Shown: piece after piece, positions 34,026-43,173 of the stretch
Numbering within the stretch: the stretch's first letter is position 1
Layout: each line of letters begins with the position of its first letter
Made by a program: the position numbers and the translations under genes
Notes under the pieces: generated by a model
What the model was told of the DNA's origin: nothing
Database searches by the model: none
Seen by the model: only the letters and a program-made list of their open reading frames with translations
Source of the DNA: Rhizorhabdus sp049889055
Lineage (GTDB): Bacteria; Pseudomonadota; Alphaproteobacteria; Sphingomonadales; Sphingomonadaceae
Direction: 5' to 3'
Length of the DNA stretch: 64,000 nucleotides
Assembly: GCF_049889055.1 (NCBI RefSeq)
Contig: NZ_JBLTWO010000008.1
Span: 124,001 to 188,000, forward strand

Positions 34026-34440
34026 TCAGAAGCGGGCGCCGAACTCCACGCCATGATAGCTGGGCATGCCCCTGGATGGTCGCCTTGGCCGCGCCATAGC
34101 CCCGCAGGTAGCTCGCACTGAGCATGATGTTGGGCTGGACCTTGTAGTGGAATGCAAAGCGCGGCGACACATCGTCCCACGACTTCTTGCCGCTGATGAA
34201 GTCGAGTACGCAGGAGTCGTAATTCTGGCCGGGGCTGTTGATCAATGGCTGCACATGCATGCGCTTGTCGTCCTTGCTGTAGCGGGCACCGGCCGATGCC
34301 GTCGGTTCGGGCTTGATGCGGAAGTCGACGCTGGCCTTGCGATAGGCGCCGACTGCGGTGAGCGTTCCGGTGCCGATCTGCTGCGACGGTTCGTCGATGT
34401 CAGCGGCCGCATGCGCGAACAGCTTTTCTGAGGACAGAGT
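34026..34440 (-). pseudogene. TonB-dependent receptor remnant
   Basis: A degraded piece of a TBDR barrel. One frame gives KLFAHAAADIDEPSQQIGTG, ASAGARYSKDDKRMHVQ, KKSWDDVSPRFAFHYKVQPN and IMLSASYLRGYGAAKA, typical strands of catabolic TBDRs. The normal receptor ending PSYHGVEFGARF with its stop (34026-34028) is in a different frame, so a frameshift and deletion separate the two parts. The signal, TonB box and plug are absent upstream. Confidence 0.85.
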
Positions 34441-34972
34441 CGCAAGCAGATTACTGGAAACCGGCGACCCGACCGAGCCCGAGCCCAGCGTCGCAGGAGC
34501 GCCCGGGCGCCTGATCGCCGGGCTTGCGTTCGTTCTCGCACTGGGCGGCGCCGCTTTTCTTCCCTTGTCCCGGTAGGTCGTCTGGCGGGCAGGGGGGATC
34601 GGCTGCCTTTGGGCTGGACGGATCACGGGATCCGAACGGCATCGATCCGCTTTCCGGCGCTCGTTGAATGAGTGCTGGAGCTGCCCGCCGGACAGTTCGC
34701 GCGCCGGCGGACAGCGCATTTGTCAGCGAGAGGCCCGAATCCGCCGTAATGGCTGTGCTCGATCCTGTGCCATTGGCGCTGATGGGGATCGGCCTGTTGG
34801 CCGTAGTGGCTTGTGCAGCGATATCGTCGACAAGCATGGACAAACTGCGGCAGGCATGTTGAAAATAGCCTCACTACCAGGGGGCTGGACTTATCTGGAG
34901 ATGTGCCACCGAAAGCCGCCCCCTGCGCTGGTGCGTTCGCCGCTCTGATCCCATGTCTCACAGGAGCCTGCC
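34441..34972. other. Region without a confident gene
   Basis: About 530 bases between the TBDR remnant and the cytochrome c' gene. Short open frames on both strands lack ribosome sites and coherent domains. A plus-strand frame near 34740-34800 reads VPLALMGIGLLAVVA, reminiscent of a PEP-CTERM tail, but no signal peptide or body goes with it. This probably represents decayed DNA plus the promoter of the cytochrome gene. Confidence 0.4.
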
Positions 34973-35437
34973 ATGATCTATCCCCGTTCAAGGACGATCG
35001 CTATTGCCCTTGCACTTGTTGCCGCAGGTGTCGGAACCGTCGCTGTTGCGGCATCTCCCGCCGATACCATTGCCGCGCGTCAGGCCAACTTCAAGAAGAT
35101 GGGCGGCGCGATGAAGGTGATCAAGGACGAGCTGGCAGGCGGCGCGGATACGGCAAAGATGGCAGGCGCAGCAAAGACGATCGCTGCGGTGGCCCGCGCG
35201 CAAGTGCCGATGTTCCCCAAGGGGACCGGCCCCGGCGCGGGCGTGAAGACCGACGCCCTGCCTGCGATCTGGACCGACCGTGCCACGTTCGATGGCCATG
35301 CAAAGAAGCTGATCGTCGAGGCGGACAAGCTGGTGGCAGTAACCGGTGCCGGCAATGCCGCAGCAATCGCTGCACAGTTCAAGGCCGTCGGCAGCACATG
35401 TGGCGCCTGCCACAAGCAGTTCCGCGCCGACGACTGA
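34973..35437 (+). CDS. Cytochrome c' family protein
   Basis: A 154-residue periplasmic cytochrome with a signal peptide ending at VAVAAS. The four-helix-bundle start DTIAARQANFKKMGGAMKVI and the single haem site near the C-terminus, GSTCGACHKQFRAD (CxxCH), are the marks of cytochrome c'. These proteins bind NO or CO and are linked to NO tolerance or electron transfer. It is followed 16 bases later by a membrane cytochrome b, which is the common pairing. Confidence 0.93.
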   Translation: MIYPRSRTIAIALALVAAGVGTVAVAASPADTIAARQANFKKMGGAMKVIKDELAGGADTAKMAGAAKTIAAVARAQVPMFPKGTGPGAGVKTDALPAIWTDRATFDGHAKKLIVEADKLVAVTGAGNAAAIAAQFKAVGSTCGACHKQFRADD

Positions 35438-35453
35438 GCGGGCCGGGAGCGTC

Positions 35454-36134
35454 ATGGTGACGGAGAAAGTCCGCGTCTGGGATCCGCCTGTACGGCTGTT
35501 TCACTGGACACTGATCGGGCTGTTCGCCTTTTCGTGGTGGAGCGGTGAGAATCACGAGATGGAGTGGCACCGCACGTCGGGCCTTGCCGTGCTCGTACTG
35601 CTGCTGTTCCGACTTTTCTGGGGGCTTGCCGGATCCCGAACGGCGCGTTTCGCTCAGTTCATAAAGGGGCCCGGCACGGTGCTGGCCTATGCCCGCAAGG
35701 CGGCTGATGAGCAGCCGACCGATGGGCACAGTCCACTGGGCGGATGGAGCGTGGCGGCGCTGCTGCTCGTGCTGCTGACGCTGGTAACGGCGGGGCTCTT
35801 TTCCGTCGACGTGGACGGGCTGGAGTCCGGGCCGCTTGCCGATTATCTGAGCTTCGACGGCGGGCGCGCAGCTGCCGAGATTCACGAAACCGCGTTTAAG
35901 GCGGCTCTGGCGCTGATCGGCCTCCATATCAGCGCTATCATGTTCTACCAGGGGCTCGTCGGGCGCGACCTTCTCCTCCCGATGATCACAGGACGACGCG
36001 ATCGTCAGTCGGGCGAAGATGTCGATGACGTGCGCTGGTCACCGGTGCGCGCGGCAATCGGCCTGGTGGTGATAGTGCTACTCGTCTGGGCGATATCGAA
36101 AGGTTTTCGCTTTACCGGCGCGGGTGGCATGTAA
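35454..36134 (+). CDS. Cytochrome b561/Ni-hydrogenase-type cytochrome b
   Basis: A 226-residue integral membrane di-haem cytochrome b. It opens VRVWDPPVRLFHWTLIGLF, the usual start of this family with the first haem-ligand His, continues with WHRTSGLAVLVLLLFRLFWG (His ligand), then EIHETAFKAALALIGLHISA with two His, and has four to five hydrophobic helices. ATG 35454 has GGGAG upstream. It probably passes electrons between the quinone pool and the cytochrome c' encoded just before it. Confidence 0.9.
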   Translation: MVTEKVRVWDPPVRLFHWTLIGLFAFSWWSGENHEMEWHRTSGLAVLVLLLFRLFWGLAGSRTARFAQFIKGPGTVLAYARKAADEQPTDGHSPLGGWSVAALLLVLLTLVTAGLFSVDVDGLESGPLADYLSFDGGRAAAEIHETAFKAALALIGLHISAIMFYQGLVGRDLLLPMITGRRDRQSGEDVDDVRWSPVRAAIGLVVIVLLVWAISKGFRFTGAGGM

Positions 36135-36353
36135 GAGCCGGCGTGCGTGAGGAGCAATTGGCGTCGGCCTTTTGCCACGAGGCCAACCGGCATCGCATGT
36201 TCCGTCACGCTTTCGCTGCCTCGATCCCGCTGAGTAAGCCAGGGAGCGCTGGCACCCCCGCAGCTTGCAGGCTGCAGGGGAACGCTGATCCTGGGTGATC
36301 CGCAGGACGATGTCGGATCACCGGCGAGGCGGAGTTGCCGTGCGGTCTGACGA

Positions 36354-37709
36354 TCAGGCAGCGCGCCAGCCCGTCATGCGCGATGCGCCTGCGCGCGGCG
36401 TAGCCGATCCCTCCTGATGGCGGAAGCGGCCGACCTGCTCGGTCATGTCGGCGGCCTCGCCGGCCAGGCTGCGCGCGGCGGCGGTCGCTTCTTCGACCAT
36501 GGCTGCGTTCTGCTGGGTGACGATGTCGAGTTCCGACATGGCGGAGTTGACCTGCCCCAGCCCCGACGCCTGCTGGCGCGAGGCATCGGCGATGTCGGCG
36601 ATCAGTTCGCCCATTTCGGTGACCTGACGGGCGATCCGGTCGAGCGCGCTGCCGGCCGCGTTGACATGTTCGACGCCCGAGCGGACCTGCTCGGCCGACG
36701 CACCGATACGGTTCTTGATGTCCTTGGCGGCATCCGCCGAGCGCTGCGCGAGCGCGCGGACTTCGCTGGCGACGACCGCGAAGCCCTTGCCCGCATCGCC
36801 AGCGCGCGCGGCTTCCACACCGGCGTTCAGCGCGAGAAGGTTGGTCTGGAAGGAGATGCCGTCGATCACGGCGATGATGTCCGAAATCTCGTTCGAGGTG
36901 CGCTCGATTCCGCCCATCGCGTCGATCGCGCGGCGGACGACGTCGCTGCTGTCGGCGGCGTCGGCGCGTGCCTCGCTGGCGACTTCGGCGGCCTTGGCGC
37001 TCCCGGCGGCGGTCTCGCGGACCGTACTGGTGATTTCCTGCAGCGCGGCGGCGGTCTCCTCGAGCGAGGCGGCCTGCTGTTCGGTCCGGCGCGAGAGATC
37101 GTCGGCGGCCTTGCTGATTTCTTCGACGCCGATGCTCATCCGGTCGGCGGCGGTCGCGACCGAGGCGAAGGAGGAGCCGAGCGTTTCGATTGCCGCGTTG
37201 AAGCTGTGGCGCAGCGGCTCATAATCGGGCGCGAAGGCACCGTCGATCCGGCAGGTCAGGTCGCCCTTGGCGAGCGTCGCCAGCCGGTCGCGCAGCGTGT
37301 CGACGACGGTCATGGTGTGATTCTGGTTCTGGACGATGACGAGCAGATCGTCCGACGCCTCGACCGCTGCCGGGATCAGAGTGACCATCACCCGGATCAC
37401 CTTGTCGTTGCGGTCGAGATTCCACCATTCGAACCGCGCATGACCTTCGCGCAGCGCCTGCGCGACGCGCAGCTTCACCTGTTCGGCGGCAGGGCGGCCA
37501 TCGGCCTGCGTCGGCGCGGAGAAGGCGCCGGGGTCGCGACCGATGATCGCCGAACGCGGCCGGTCATAGACCCGCTCCGCTGCAGCATTGCATTCGATGA
37601 AGCGGCCTTGCGAGAGCAGCAGCATGGCATCGGGCGAATGGCGGAACATCGCCTCGGCAGTGCGGTTCTCAAGTGAAGGCTGGATATCTTCTTTCGACTT
37701 TTTCCACAT
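36354..37709 (-). CDS. Cytoplasmic PAS-HAMP methyl-accepting chemotaxis protein
   Basis: A 451-residue chemoreceptor without membrane helices. An N-terminal PAS domain (RHSPDAMLLLSQGRFIECNA) covers about residues 20-130. A HAMP-like linker follows (DTLRDRLATLAKGDLTCRID), then the MCP signalling domain with the highly conserved hairpin tip GISFQTNLLALNAGVEAARA and GKGFAVVASEVRALAQRSA. It should signal to CheA/CheW, which are not in the window. Start ATG 37709 was preferred over an upstream ATG because AGGGG precedes it. Confidence 0.92.
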   Translation of the reverse strand: MWKKSKEDIQPSLENRTAEAMFRHSPDAMLLLSQGRFIECNAAAERVYDRPRSAIIGRDPGAFSAPTQADGRPAAEQVKLRVAQALREGHARFEWWNLDRNDKVIRVMVTLIPAAVEASDDLLVIVQNQNHTMTVVDTLRDRLATLAKGDLTCRIDGAFAPDYEPLRHSFNAAIETLGSSFASVATAADRMSIGVEEISKAADDLSRRTEQQAASLEETAAALQEITSTVRETAAGSAKAAEVASEARADAADSSDVVRRAIDAMGGIERTSNEISDIIAVIDGISFQTNLLALNAGVEAARAGDAGKGFAVVASEVRALAQRSADAAKDIKNRIGASAEQVRSGVEHVNAAGSALDRIARQVTEMGELIADIADASRQQASGLGQVNSAMSELDIVTQQNAAMVEEATAAARSLAGEAADMTEQVGRFRHQEGSATPRAGASRMTGWRAA

Positions 37710-37829
37710 GGCCCCTGCTTCCCGTCGTTGCGGTTCGAACGGGGACAGGTCGCAGCGAGAGGTTAATTTCCGGTTAGCCATCGCGAAGGCGCCGGATCGG
37801 TCCGGCGGCTGGGCGCCGATCGTCGCGCC

Positions 37830-39035
37830 CTAGTCCGGACCATCTGTCGGCAGCGGTGTGGCGGGCGTTGGCGGAGCCTCTTCCCGCTGGCGGGCGAGGT
37901 CCCGGTCATAGTCGATCGTCGCGGTGACTACCTTCTGCATCAGCGCCATTCTCTGGACGAGAGGCCGATCCGTGCGACCGATCATCACCGCCACGGCATA
38001 GGAGCGACCCTCTGGCGAGGTGAGGATGCCGACATCGTTATAGCCGGCCTGCTCGCCCTCCAGGATCTGCCCGGTGCCGGTCTTGTGCGCCAGCGTCCAG
38101 CCCGGTTTCAGCCCGCCCTTGAGCCGGTTGGCGCCGGTGCGCGTGTGGCTCATGATATCGAGCATCTCGTCGGTCGAGCGCTGTGAGAGCAGCCGCCCCT
38201 GTTTCAGCCTCGCCAGCGCGTCGACGATGCCAAGCGGCGATGCGCCGTCCATCGGATCGGCGGTATAGGCGTCGAAGGCCGCGCGGCGCGCCGGCCGGGG
38301 CAGCGCGTCCCGGGCCTCGTAGAAGCGGTTGCCGACCGCATAATCGGCTTTCCAGTCGAGACCCGCGACCTTCGCCTGGAGCGCGCGCTCGCCAGGCCCG
38401 AAGCGGATACCGGCGATTGCCTTGGCGGCGAGCGTCGCCCTAATGCTTCCCGGCCCGCCCACCTCGCGAAGCATCCGGTCGTTAGCGCTATTGTCGCTCT
38501 GCGTCAGCGCACGGACGACCAGATCGCGCGCATAGGTGCGATAGCCGCCAGGGCGGAGCGCGAGCGCGCGGACGGGCTGGTGGAACAGGGTGAGGTCGGC
38601 TCTCGTCAGGCTCACCTCCCGATCGAGCGACAGCGTGCCGCGGTCCACCTGGTCGAAGGCGGTCAGCGCGACCCACAGCTTGGACACGCTCTGCTGCGGG
38701 AACGGGTCGAGCCCGCGATGATCCGAGGTCCAGCCCGTCTGGACGTCACGGACCGCTATGCCGACATCACCGGCGAAGCTTCGGCCGAGGCGGGCGATGG
38801 TCCGGTCGAGCCTGCTCGCCGCGCTCGGCGGAATGGGAGTCAGGCTGACGAAAACGGGCCCTGCCGCGCGAGTAGCGGCACTGCGTTCGGCCAATATCGG
38901 ACGGGGAAGCTGGGAGGCGTTGCGGCCTTTGTCCTCGTCTGCTGCAGAGCTGCAGGATGCGAGCATGAGGGGCAGGGCGGCGAGACAGGCCCCGCCCAGG
39001 CGCGATAGGAATGGCCATTCAGCCGTGCCGTTCAC
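37830..39035 (-). CDS. Class A beta-lactamase-like lipoprotein
   Basis: A 401-residue serine hydrolase starting at GTG 39035. The signal peptide ends in a lipobox (LMLASC, Cys28), so it is a lipoprotein. The class A motifs are Ser116-x-x-Lys119 in QQSVSKLWV, Ser180-Asp-Asn in TQSDNSAND and Lys318-Thr-Gly in AHKTGTG. By spacing, Glu216 in GPGERALQ corresponds to Ambler Glu166, with Gln in place of Asn170. The N-terminal extension of about 50 residues beyond the lipobox is unusual, and so is the Pro-rich C-terminal tail. Beta-lactam hydrolysis is likely but cannot be proved by sequence. Confidence 0.88.
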   Translation of the reverse strand: MNGTAEWPFLSRLGGACLAALPLMLASCSSAADEDKGRNASQLPRPILAERSAATRAAGPVFVSLTPIPPSAASRLDRTIARLGRSFAGDVGIAVRDVQTGWTSDHRGLDPFPQQSVSKLWVALTAFDQVDRGTLSLDREVSLTRADLTLFHQPVRALALRPGGYRTYARDLVVRALTQSDNSANDRMLREVGGPGSIRATLAAKAIAGIRFGPGERALQAKVAGLDWKADYAVGNRFYEARDALPRPARRAAFDAYTADPMDGASPLGIVDALARLKQGRLLSQRSTDEMLDIMSHTRTGANRLKGGLKPGWTLAHKTGTGQILEGEQAGYNDVGILTSPEGRSYAVAVMIGRTDRPLVQRMALMQKVVTATIDYDRDLARQREEAPPTPATPLPTDGPD

Positions 39036-39115
39036 CCTCGTTCCGTCTCCTCATCCGGTAACGTCATGATGACAGACAGAAATTAGCCATTGCTGAACGG
39101 CCAGCGCAAGCCCCT

Positions 39116-39742
39116 TCAGAGGCCGGCGCGGGACTGAAGGCCGCTGGGTGCGATCAGCGTCTCGGCGGGCGCCGGCGCGGCGATCACCTGATATTTGCCG
39201 CTGCCGCCCTCCTTGACCCGCCAGTCGAAGCCATAGCTTTCGAGCTGCTCGTTCACCCAGGCTGCGGGCGCTGCCGCACCGTCGATATCGGTGCCGGTCG
39301 ACTTGGCGAGATAGATGCGGCCGAGGCGCTCCAGCACGTCCGCCCTCGATAGCTGAGACGGCCGAAGGACATCGCCGGAGGGAGACGCCTCGGACCCCGC
39401 TACGGCATTCTGGGCTGCCAGTTCGCGTTCCGCGCGGCGCGCGATAAGCTGGATGAGCAGTTGCTGCGAATTGCCTGCCGCCGGTACGCCTTCTGCCAGC
39501 GCGAGACGGCGAAGGTCTGTCTCGACCGAGCGCGCGGTTGCCGCAAGTTGGCGGCTGTCGTCGCGAACGGCGTTGCTGGCTTCGACGAATTCGATGATCC
39601 GGAATGCCAGCGCGAGGATGATCAGCGCGATCAGCGCCGACATCGCCGCGATCGGCCGGCCCGGTCGTCCGAAATGAAAGGAAGATATCATTATAGCAAG
39701 GGCGAGGAGCATGCTCCCGCCGCACATAAGCATCGCAATCAC
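39116..39742 (-). CDS. Membrane-anchored hypothetical protein
   Basis: A 208-residue protein with two N-terminal membrane helices (MLLALAIMISSFHF and AALIALIILALAFRII-like segments) followed by a soluble helical part (VRDDSRQLAATARSVETDLR) and a C-terminal domain of about 80 residues. GTG 39742 is preferred because AGGGGG lies six bases upstream; the frame remains open to TTG 39808. No family recognised. It lies upstream of the beta-lactamase-like gene on the same strand, 80 bases away. Confidence 0.68.
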   Translation of the reverse strand: MIAMLMCGGSMLLALAIMISSFHFGRPGRPIAAMSALIALIILALAFRIIEFVEASNAVRDDSRQLAATARSVETDLRRLALAEGVPAAGNSQQLLIQLIARRAERELAAQNAVAGSEASPSGDVLRPSQLSRADVLERLGRIYLAKSTGTDIDGAAAPAAWVNEQLESYGFDWRVKEGGSGKYQVIAAPAPAETLIAPSGLQSRAGL

Positions 39743-39874
39743 ACTACGCCCCCTGAACAACAGTCTTAACCATATGTCCGATTCTCTTGCGGGGCAAATG
39801 GCGCGCAACTGAAATGCTGCTGTAACAATAGCGGACGAAGGCCGGGTTCTTCGGAAGGAAGGTCGCGGCGGACT

Positions 39875-40906
39875 ATGGCGTCAGGGAAGAAGGGCGGGCC
39901 TGCGCGGCCGGCGATGAACGACGAGCTTCGCGAGGAGATCGCAGCCCTGCTGCTCGACGGCATGGCGCCCGATGCGGTGGCGCGCCGCATCTCGTCTCTG
40001 GGCCATCCGCTCGCGATCGCCGAGGCCGAGGTCTCGCGCGCCGTGAAGAGCCCCTATTTTCGGGGTGCCAGGCAGTTGCGCTGGCGCCTCGGAAAGTGGC
40101 GCTGGGTCATGGAGAATCAGGCGCGGTTGGGGTCGGGCGACCCCGACCAGCTGACGCTGCCGGTTCTGTCGGCCGATGCGCTCAAGGCATTCCATCGCGA
40201 TCATTATGTCGCGAACCGCCCGGCGGTTTTGCGCGGTCTGACCGACCACTGGCCGGCGCGTCGTCTCTGGTCGCTCGACCATCTCGCGAAGCGGCTGGCA
40301 GGGCGGCAGGTGCGGGTGCAGTGGAATCGCTCGTCAGCGCAGGATTATGAGCGCAATGTCGAACGGCACGCGACCACCCGACCCTATGAAGAGATCGACA
40401 GGCGCCTGCGCGATCCCGAGCCGAGCAACGACTTCTATGTGACGGCCAACAATGCCGATGAGAACCGGAGCGCCTTCGCGCCGCTGTTCGACGAGGTCGG
40501 CGAGATGCCTGACCTGCTCGCGCCCGGCGGAGCGCGTGCCGGCTTCGTCTGGATCGGCCCGCGCGGGACGGTGACCCCATGGCATCATGACCTGACCAAC
40601 AATCTGCTGCTCACGCTGGTGGGTCGCAAGCGGGTGCGTCTCGTCGCTCCCCATGACACACCGAAGATGCGCAACGACGTCCACTGCTTCAGCCGGTGGA
40701 GTACCGAGGACCTGCCTCCTGGGCCGGCGGAAGGCGACAAGCCGGCGGTGCTCGAATGCGAACTCGCGCCCGGCGATGCCCTGTTCCTGCCGATCGGCTG
40801 GTGGCACCATGTGGAGGGTCTCGACCCGCATATCGGCATGTCGTTCACCGCGTTCCGCTGGGACAATGATTTCTACTCTTCCTATCGCAGCTATCGGGTG
40901 GAGTAG
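39875..40906 (+). CDS. JmjC/cupin-like Fe(II) oxygenase
   Basis: A 343-residue protein. The first about 80 residues form a helical region, and the rest is a cupin_8 / JmjC double-stranded beta-helix like that of FIH-type hydroxylases. The facial triad is visible: His and Asp in TPWHHDLTNNLLL and the distal His in PIGWWHHVEGLD. A Tyr/Lys-type oxoglutarate contact is likely in RKRVRLVAP. Members hydroxylate protein or small-molecule substrates using Fe(II) and 2-oxoglutarate. The partner substrate is unknown. Confidence 0.87.
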   Translation: MASGKKGGPARPAMNDELREEIAALLLDGMAPDAVARRISSLGHPLAIAEAEVSRAVKSPYFRGARQLRWRLGKWRWVMENQARLGSGDPDQLTLPVLSADALKAFHRDHYVANRPAVLRGLTDHWPARRLWSLDHLAKRLAGRQVRVQWNRSSAQDYERNVERHATTRPYEEIDRRLRDPEPSNDFYVTANNADENRSAFAPLFDEVGEMPDLLAPGGARAGFVWIGPRGTVTPWHHDLTNNLLLTLVGRKRVRLVAPHDTPKMRNDVHCFSRWSTEDLPPGPAEGDKPAVLECELAPGDALFLPIGWWHHVEGLDPHIGMSFTAFRWDNDFYSSYRSYRVE

Positions 40907-40989
40907 CTTCTCCTGCGGGCGGAACGATCCAAGCCGGATGCCGTTGACCAAAAGGGTCCGGGCCCTTTTGCCCAGGTGGGAGAGAGACG

Positions 40990-41388
40990 ATGAACGAGAC
41001 CTTTGACGAGCCTCACGGCGAAGCCGGGCACAGCCTGATCCTGGGCAGCCGCGTCAACGGCACCCCGGTGTTCGATCGCGACGGCGAGCGGATCGGCCAT
41101 GTCGACGATCTGTCGATCGAACGAAAGACCGGGCGCATCGCTTATGCGATCATGTCCTTTGGCGGTTTCCTGGGGATCGGCGAGAAATTCCATCCCATTC
41201 CCTGGTCGCTGCTCGACTATGATCCGGCGCAGGACGGCTATGTCGTGTCGCTCGACCGGTCGGTGCTGGAAGGCGCGCCCAATTACAGCCGTGAGGAACT
41301 GGTCGATCTGGGGGGCGCCAGCGTCACCCAATATGACCAGCGCATCTTCGAATATTACGGCCCCTATGGCCCGTTGCCTTATATCTGA
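40990..41388 (+). CDS. PRC-barrel domain protein
   Basis: A 132-residue cytoplasmic protein with one PRC-barrel domain (LILGSRVNGTPVFDRDGERI, GHVDDLSIERKTGRIAYAIM, FHPIPWSLLDYDPAQDGYVV). PRC-barrel proteins of this type are common stress-linked small proteins in Alphaproteobacteria and are related to RimM and photosynthetic H-subunit folds. AGGTGGGAGAGAG precedes ATG 40990. The function is not known. Confidence 0.88.
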   Translation: MNETFDEPHGEAGHSLILGSRVNGTPVFDRDGERIGHVDDLSIERKTGRIAYAIMSFGGFLGIGEKFHPIPWSLLDYDPAQDGYVVSLDRSVLEGAPNYSREELVDLGGASVTQYDQRIFEYYGPYGPLPYI

Positions 41389-41442
41389 GCCCGGTTTGCC
41401 AAGCGCGTGGCGGGCTACAGCCTGGCGCGCTATGGCGACCGG

Positions 41443-42267
41443 ATGACGGAGATCGGGACCGGATATATCGTCGATGCGCTCTGCGCGGCGAAGGACGAGC
41501 GAAAGCGGCTGCCCTTCGTGGTCGGGATCGCCGGATCGCAGGGCAGCGGCAAATCCACCCTGGCGCACGAGATCGAGGCGGCACTTCTGTCGCGCGGGCT
41601 GCGCGTCGCGAAGCTGTCGATAGACGATCTTTACCTGCAGCGCGTCGAGCGCGAGCGGCTGGCGCTAGACGTTCATCCGCTGCTCGCGGTGCGCGGCGTC
41701 CCCGGCACGCATGACGTGGCGCTCGGCCACGCGGTGATCGATGCGTGCGGTCGGCCGGGAAGCGTCAGCCTGCCGCGCTTCGCCAAGGAGAGGGACGATC
41801 GGCTGCCGGCCGAGCAGTGGAATCAGGTCGAGGGGCAGCTCGACATCCTGCTGTTCGAAGGCTGGTGCGTGGGCGCCGTGCCGCAGGACGATGCTGCCCT
41901 CGACCGGCCCGTCAACATATTCGAGCGCAAGCAGGATGCGGACGGGCGCTGGCGTCGCTGGGTAAACCAGCGGCTTGCCAAGGACTATGCAGGCCTGTTC
42001 GCGCGCATCGACTGGCAGATATTTCTGGCTGCGCCGTCCTTCGACGTGGTGGCCGGGTGGCGACGGGAGCAGGAAGAGGCGCTGCGACGCCGACTTTCCG
42101 AGGCCGGCGACTCTACCGATGGGACGATGGACGATGCCGGGATCGACCGCTTCGTCCAATATTATCAGCGCATTACCGAGCATATGCTGGCCGATATGCC
42201 CGGGCGCGCCGACCTGACTATCGAGCTCGATCGCCAAAGAGGGATGCGGCTTCGATTATCACATTGA
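41443..42267 (+). CDS. P-loop kinase, D-glycerate 3-kinase-like
   Basis: A 274-residue P-loop kinase with Walker A VVGIAGSQGSGKSTLAHEI, an acidic segment LSIDDLYLQRVERERLA and a second acidic motif DILLFEGWCVG. This is the layout of plant D-glycerate 3-kinase (GLYK) and its bacterial and yeast (TDA10) relatives, which phosphorylate glycerate to 3-phosphoglycerate. The ATG 41443 start and an upstream GTG at 41407 are both without a convincing ribosome site. Genes for glycolate oxidase lie 0.9 kb downstream on the opposite strand, which supports, but does not prove, a role in glycolate/glycerate salvage. Confidence 0.8.
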   Translation: MTEIGTGYIVDALCAAKDERKRLPFVVGIAGSQGSGKSTLAHEIEAALLSRGLRVAKLSIDDLYLQRVERERLALDVHPLLAVRGVPGTHDVALGHAVIDACGRPGSVSLPRFAKERDDRLPAEQWNQVEGQLDILLFEGWCVGAVPQDDAALDRPVNIFERKQDADGRWRRWVNQRLAKDYAGLFARIDWQIFLAAPSFDVVAGWRREQEEALRRRLSEAGDSTDGTMDDAGIDRFVQYYQRITEHMLADMPGRADLTIELDRQRGMRLRLSH

Positions 42268-42298
42268 TTTGGCGGGCCTTGCGTGAAAGGTCGGCATC

Positions 42299-43165
42299 AT
42301 GACCGAGACGACAAAGCCCCTGCGCGTGAAAAGCGATGACGGACTCATCCTTGCGGGGGAGGTCGGCGGACCCGAGGGGGCGCCGACGGTCGTCATGCTG
42401 CACGGCGGGGGCCAGACCCGGCACAGCTGGTCGGGTACGATGGAGCAGCTGATCGCGCGTGGCTATCATGTCGTGAACTATGACGCGCGCGGCCATGGCG
42501 ACAGTGGTTGGTCCCCGAAAGCCGCCTATCATGTCACCGACCTGGCGAACGATCTGCGGGCGGTGCTGCGCGGGGTGGGACGGCCCGTGGCCCTGGTGGG
42601 CGCGTCGATGGGTGGGATGACCGCCTTCTACGCGGTCGGCAGCAGCCCGGAGCCGATCGCCGACGCGCTCGTCATGGTCGACATCACGTTGCGTCCTGCG
42701 GCGGAAGGCGCGCAGCGCATCGCGGCTTTCATGAACGCGCACCTCGATGGTTTCGGCTCGGTCGAGGAAGCCGCCGATGCGGTGTCGGCCTATTATCCCG
42801 AACGGCCGCGCCCCAAGGATATCAGCGGACTGCGCAAGAATCTGCGCGAGGGCCCGGATGGCCGCCTCTACTGGCATTGGGATCCCAAGATGCTGAGGCC
42901 GACCGCACGCCCCGAACCGCCGCGCTTCGCCGAGGCGCTGCGCTCTGTGGCCGGAAAGGTCACCCTGCCGGTTCTTCTCGTGCGCGGCGGCAAGAGCGAC
43001 ATCGTCGATGAGGAGGGCGTGGCCGAGATGCAGCGGCTGGTGCCGCAGACCGAGGTCTACGACGTGGCCGGGGCCGGCCACATGATCGCGGGCGATCGCA
43101 ACGACAGTTTCAGCGCGGGGCTGATCGCCTTCCTCGACCGGATCATGCCGGTCGAGACGCGTTGA
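42299..43165 (+). CDS. Alpha/beta-hydrolase
   Basis: A 288-residue alpha/beta-hydrolase fold enzyme. The oxyanion region is VVMLHGGGQTRHSW, the nucleophile elbow is LVGASMGGMTA (Ser), an acid lies in LLVRGGKSDIVDE and the catalytic His is in VAGAGHMIAGDRND. A lid of about 70 residues lies between. The substrate (ester, epoxide or peroxide former) cannot be inferred. It converges on glcF, with nine bases between the stops. Confidence 0.9.
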   Translation: MTETTKPLRVKSDDGLILAGEVGGPEGAPTVVMLHGGGQTRHSWSGTMEQLIARGYHVVNYDARGHGDSGWSPKAAYHVTDLANDLRAVLRGVGRPVALVGASMGGMTAFYAVGSSPEPIADALVMVDITLRPAAEGAQRIAAFMNAHLDGFGSVEEAADAVSAYYPERPRPKDISGLRKNLREGPDGRLYWHWDPKMLRPTARPEPPRFAEALRSVAGKVTLPVLLVRGGKSDIVDEEGVAEMQRLVPQTEVYDVAGAGHMIAGDRNDSFSAGLIAFLDRIMPVETR

Positions 43166-43173
43166 ACGAAGTC

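Noticed and set aside
34740..34862. Possible PEP-CTERM tail on the plus strand (VPLALMGIGLLAVVA)
   Set aside because: No PEP triplet, no Arg cluster after the helix, no signal peptide; judged chance hydrophobic frame.
36417..37676. Plus-strand open frame of 419 codons
   Set aside because: Fully antisense to the chemoreceptor, composed of repeated Gly/Arg/Asp without domain similarity.
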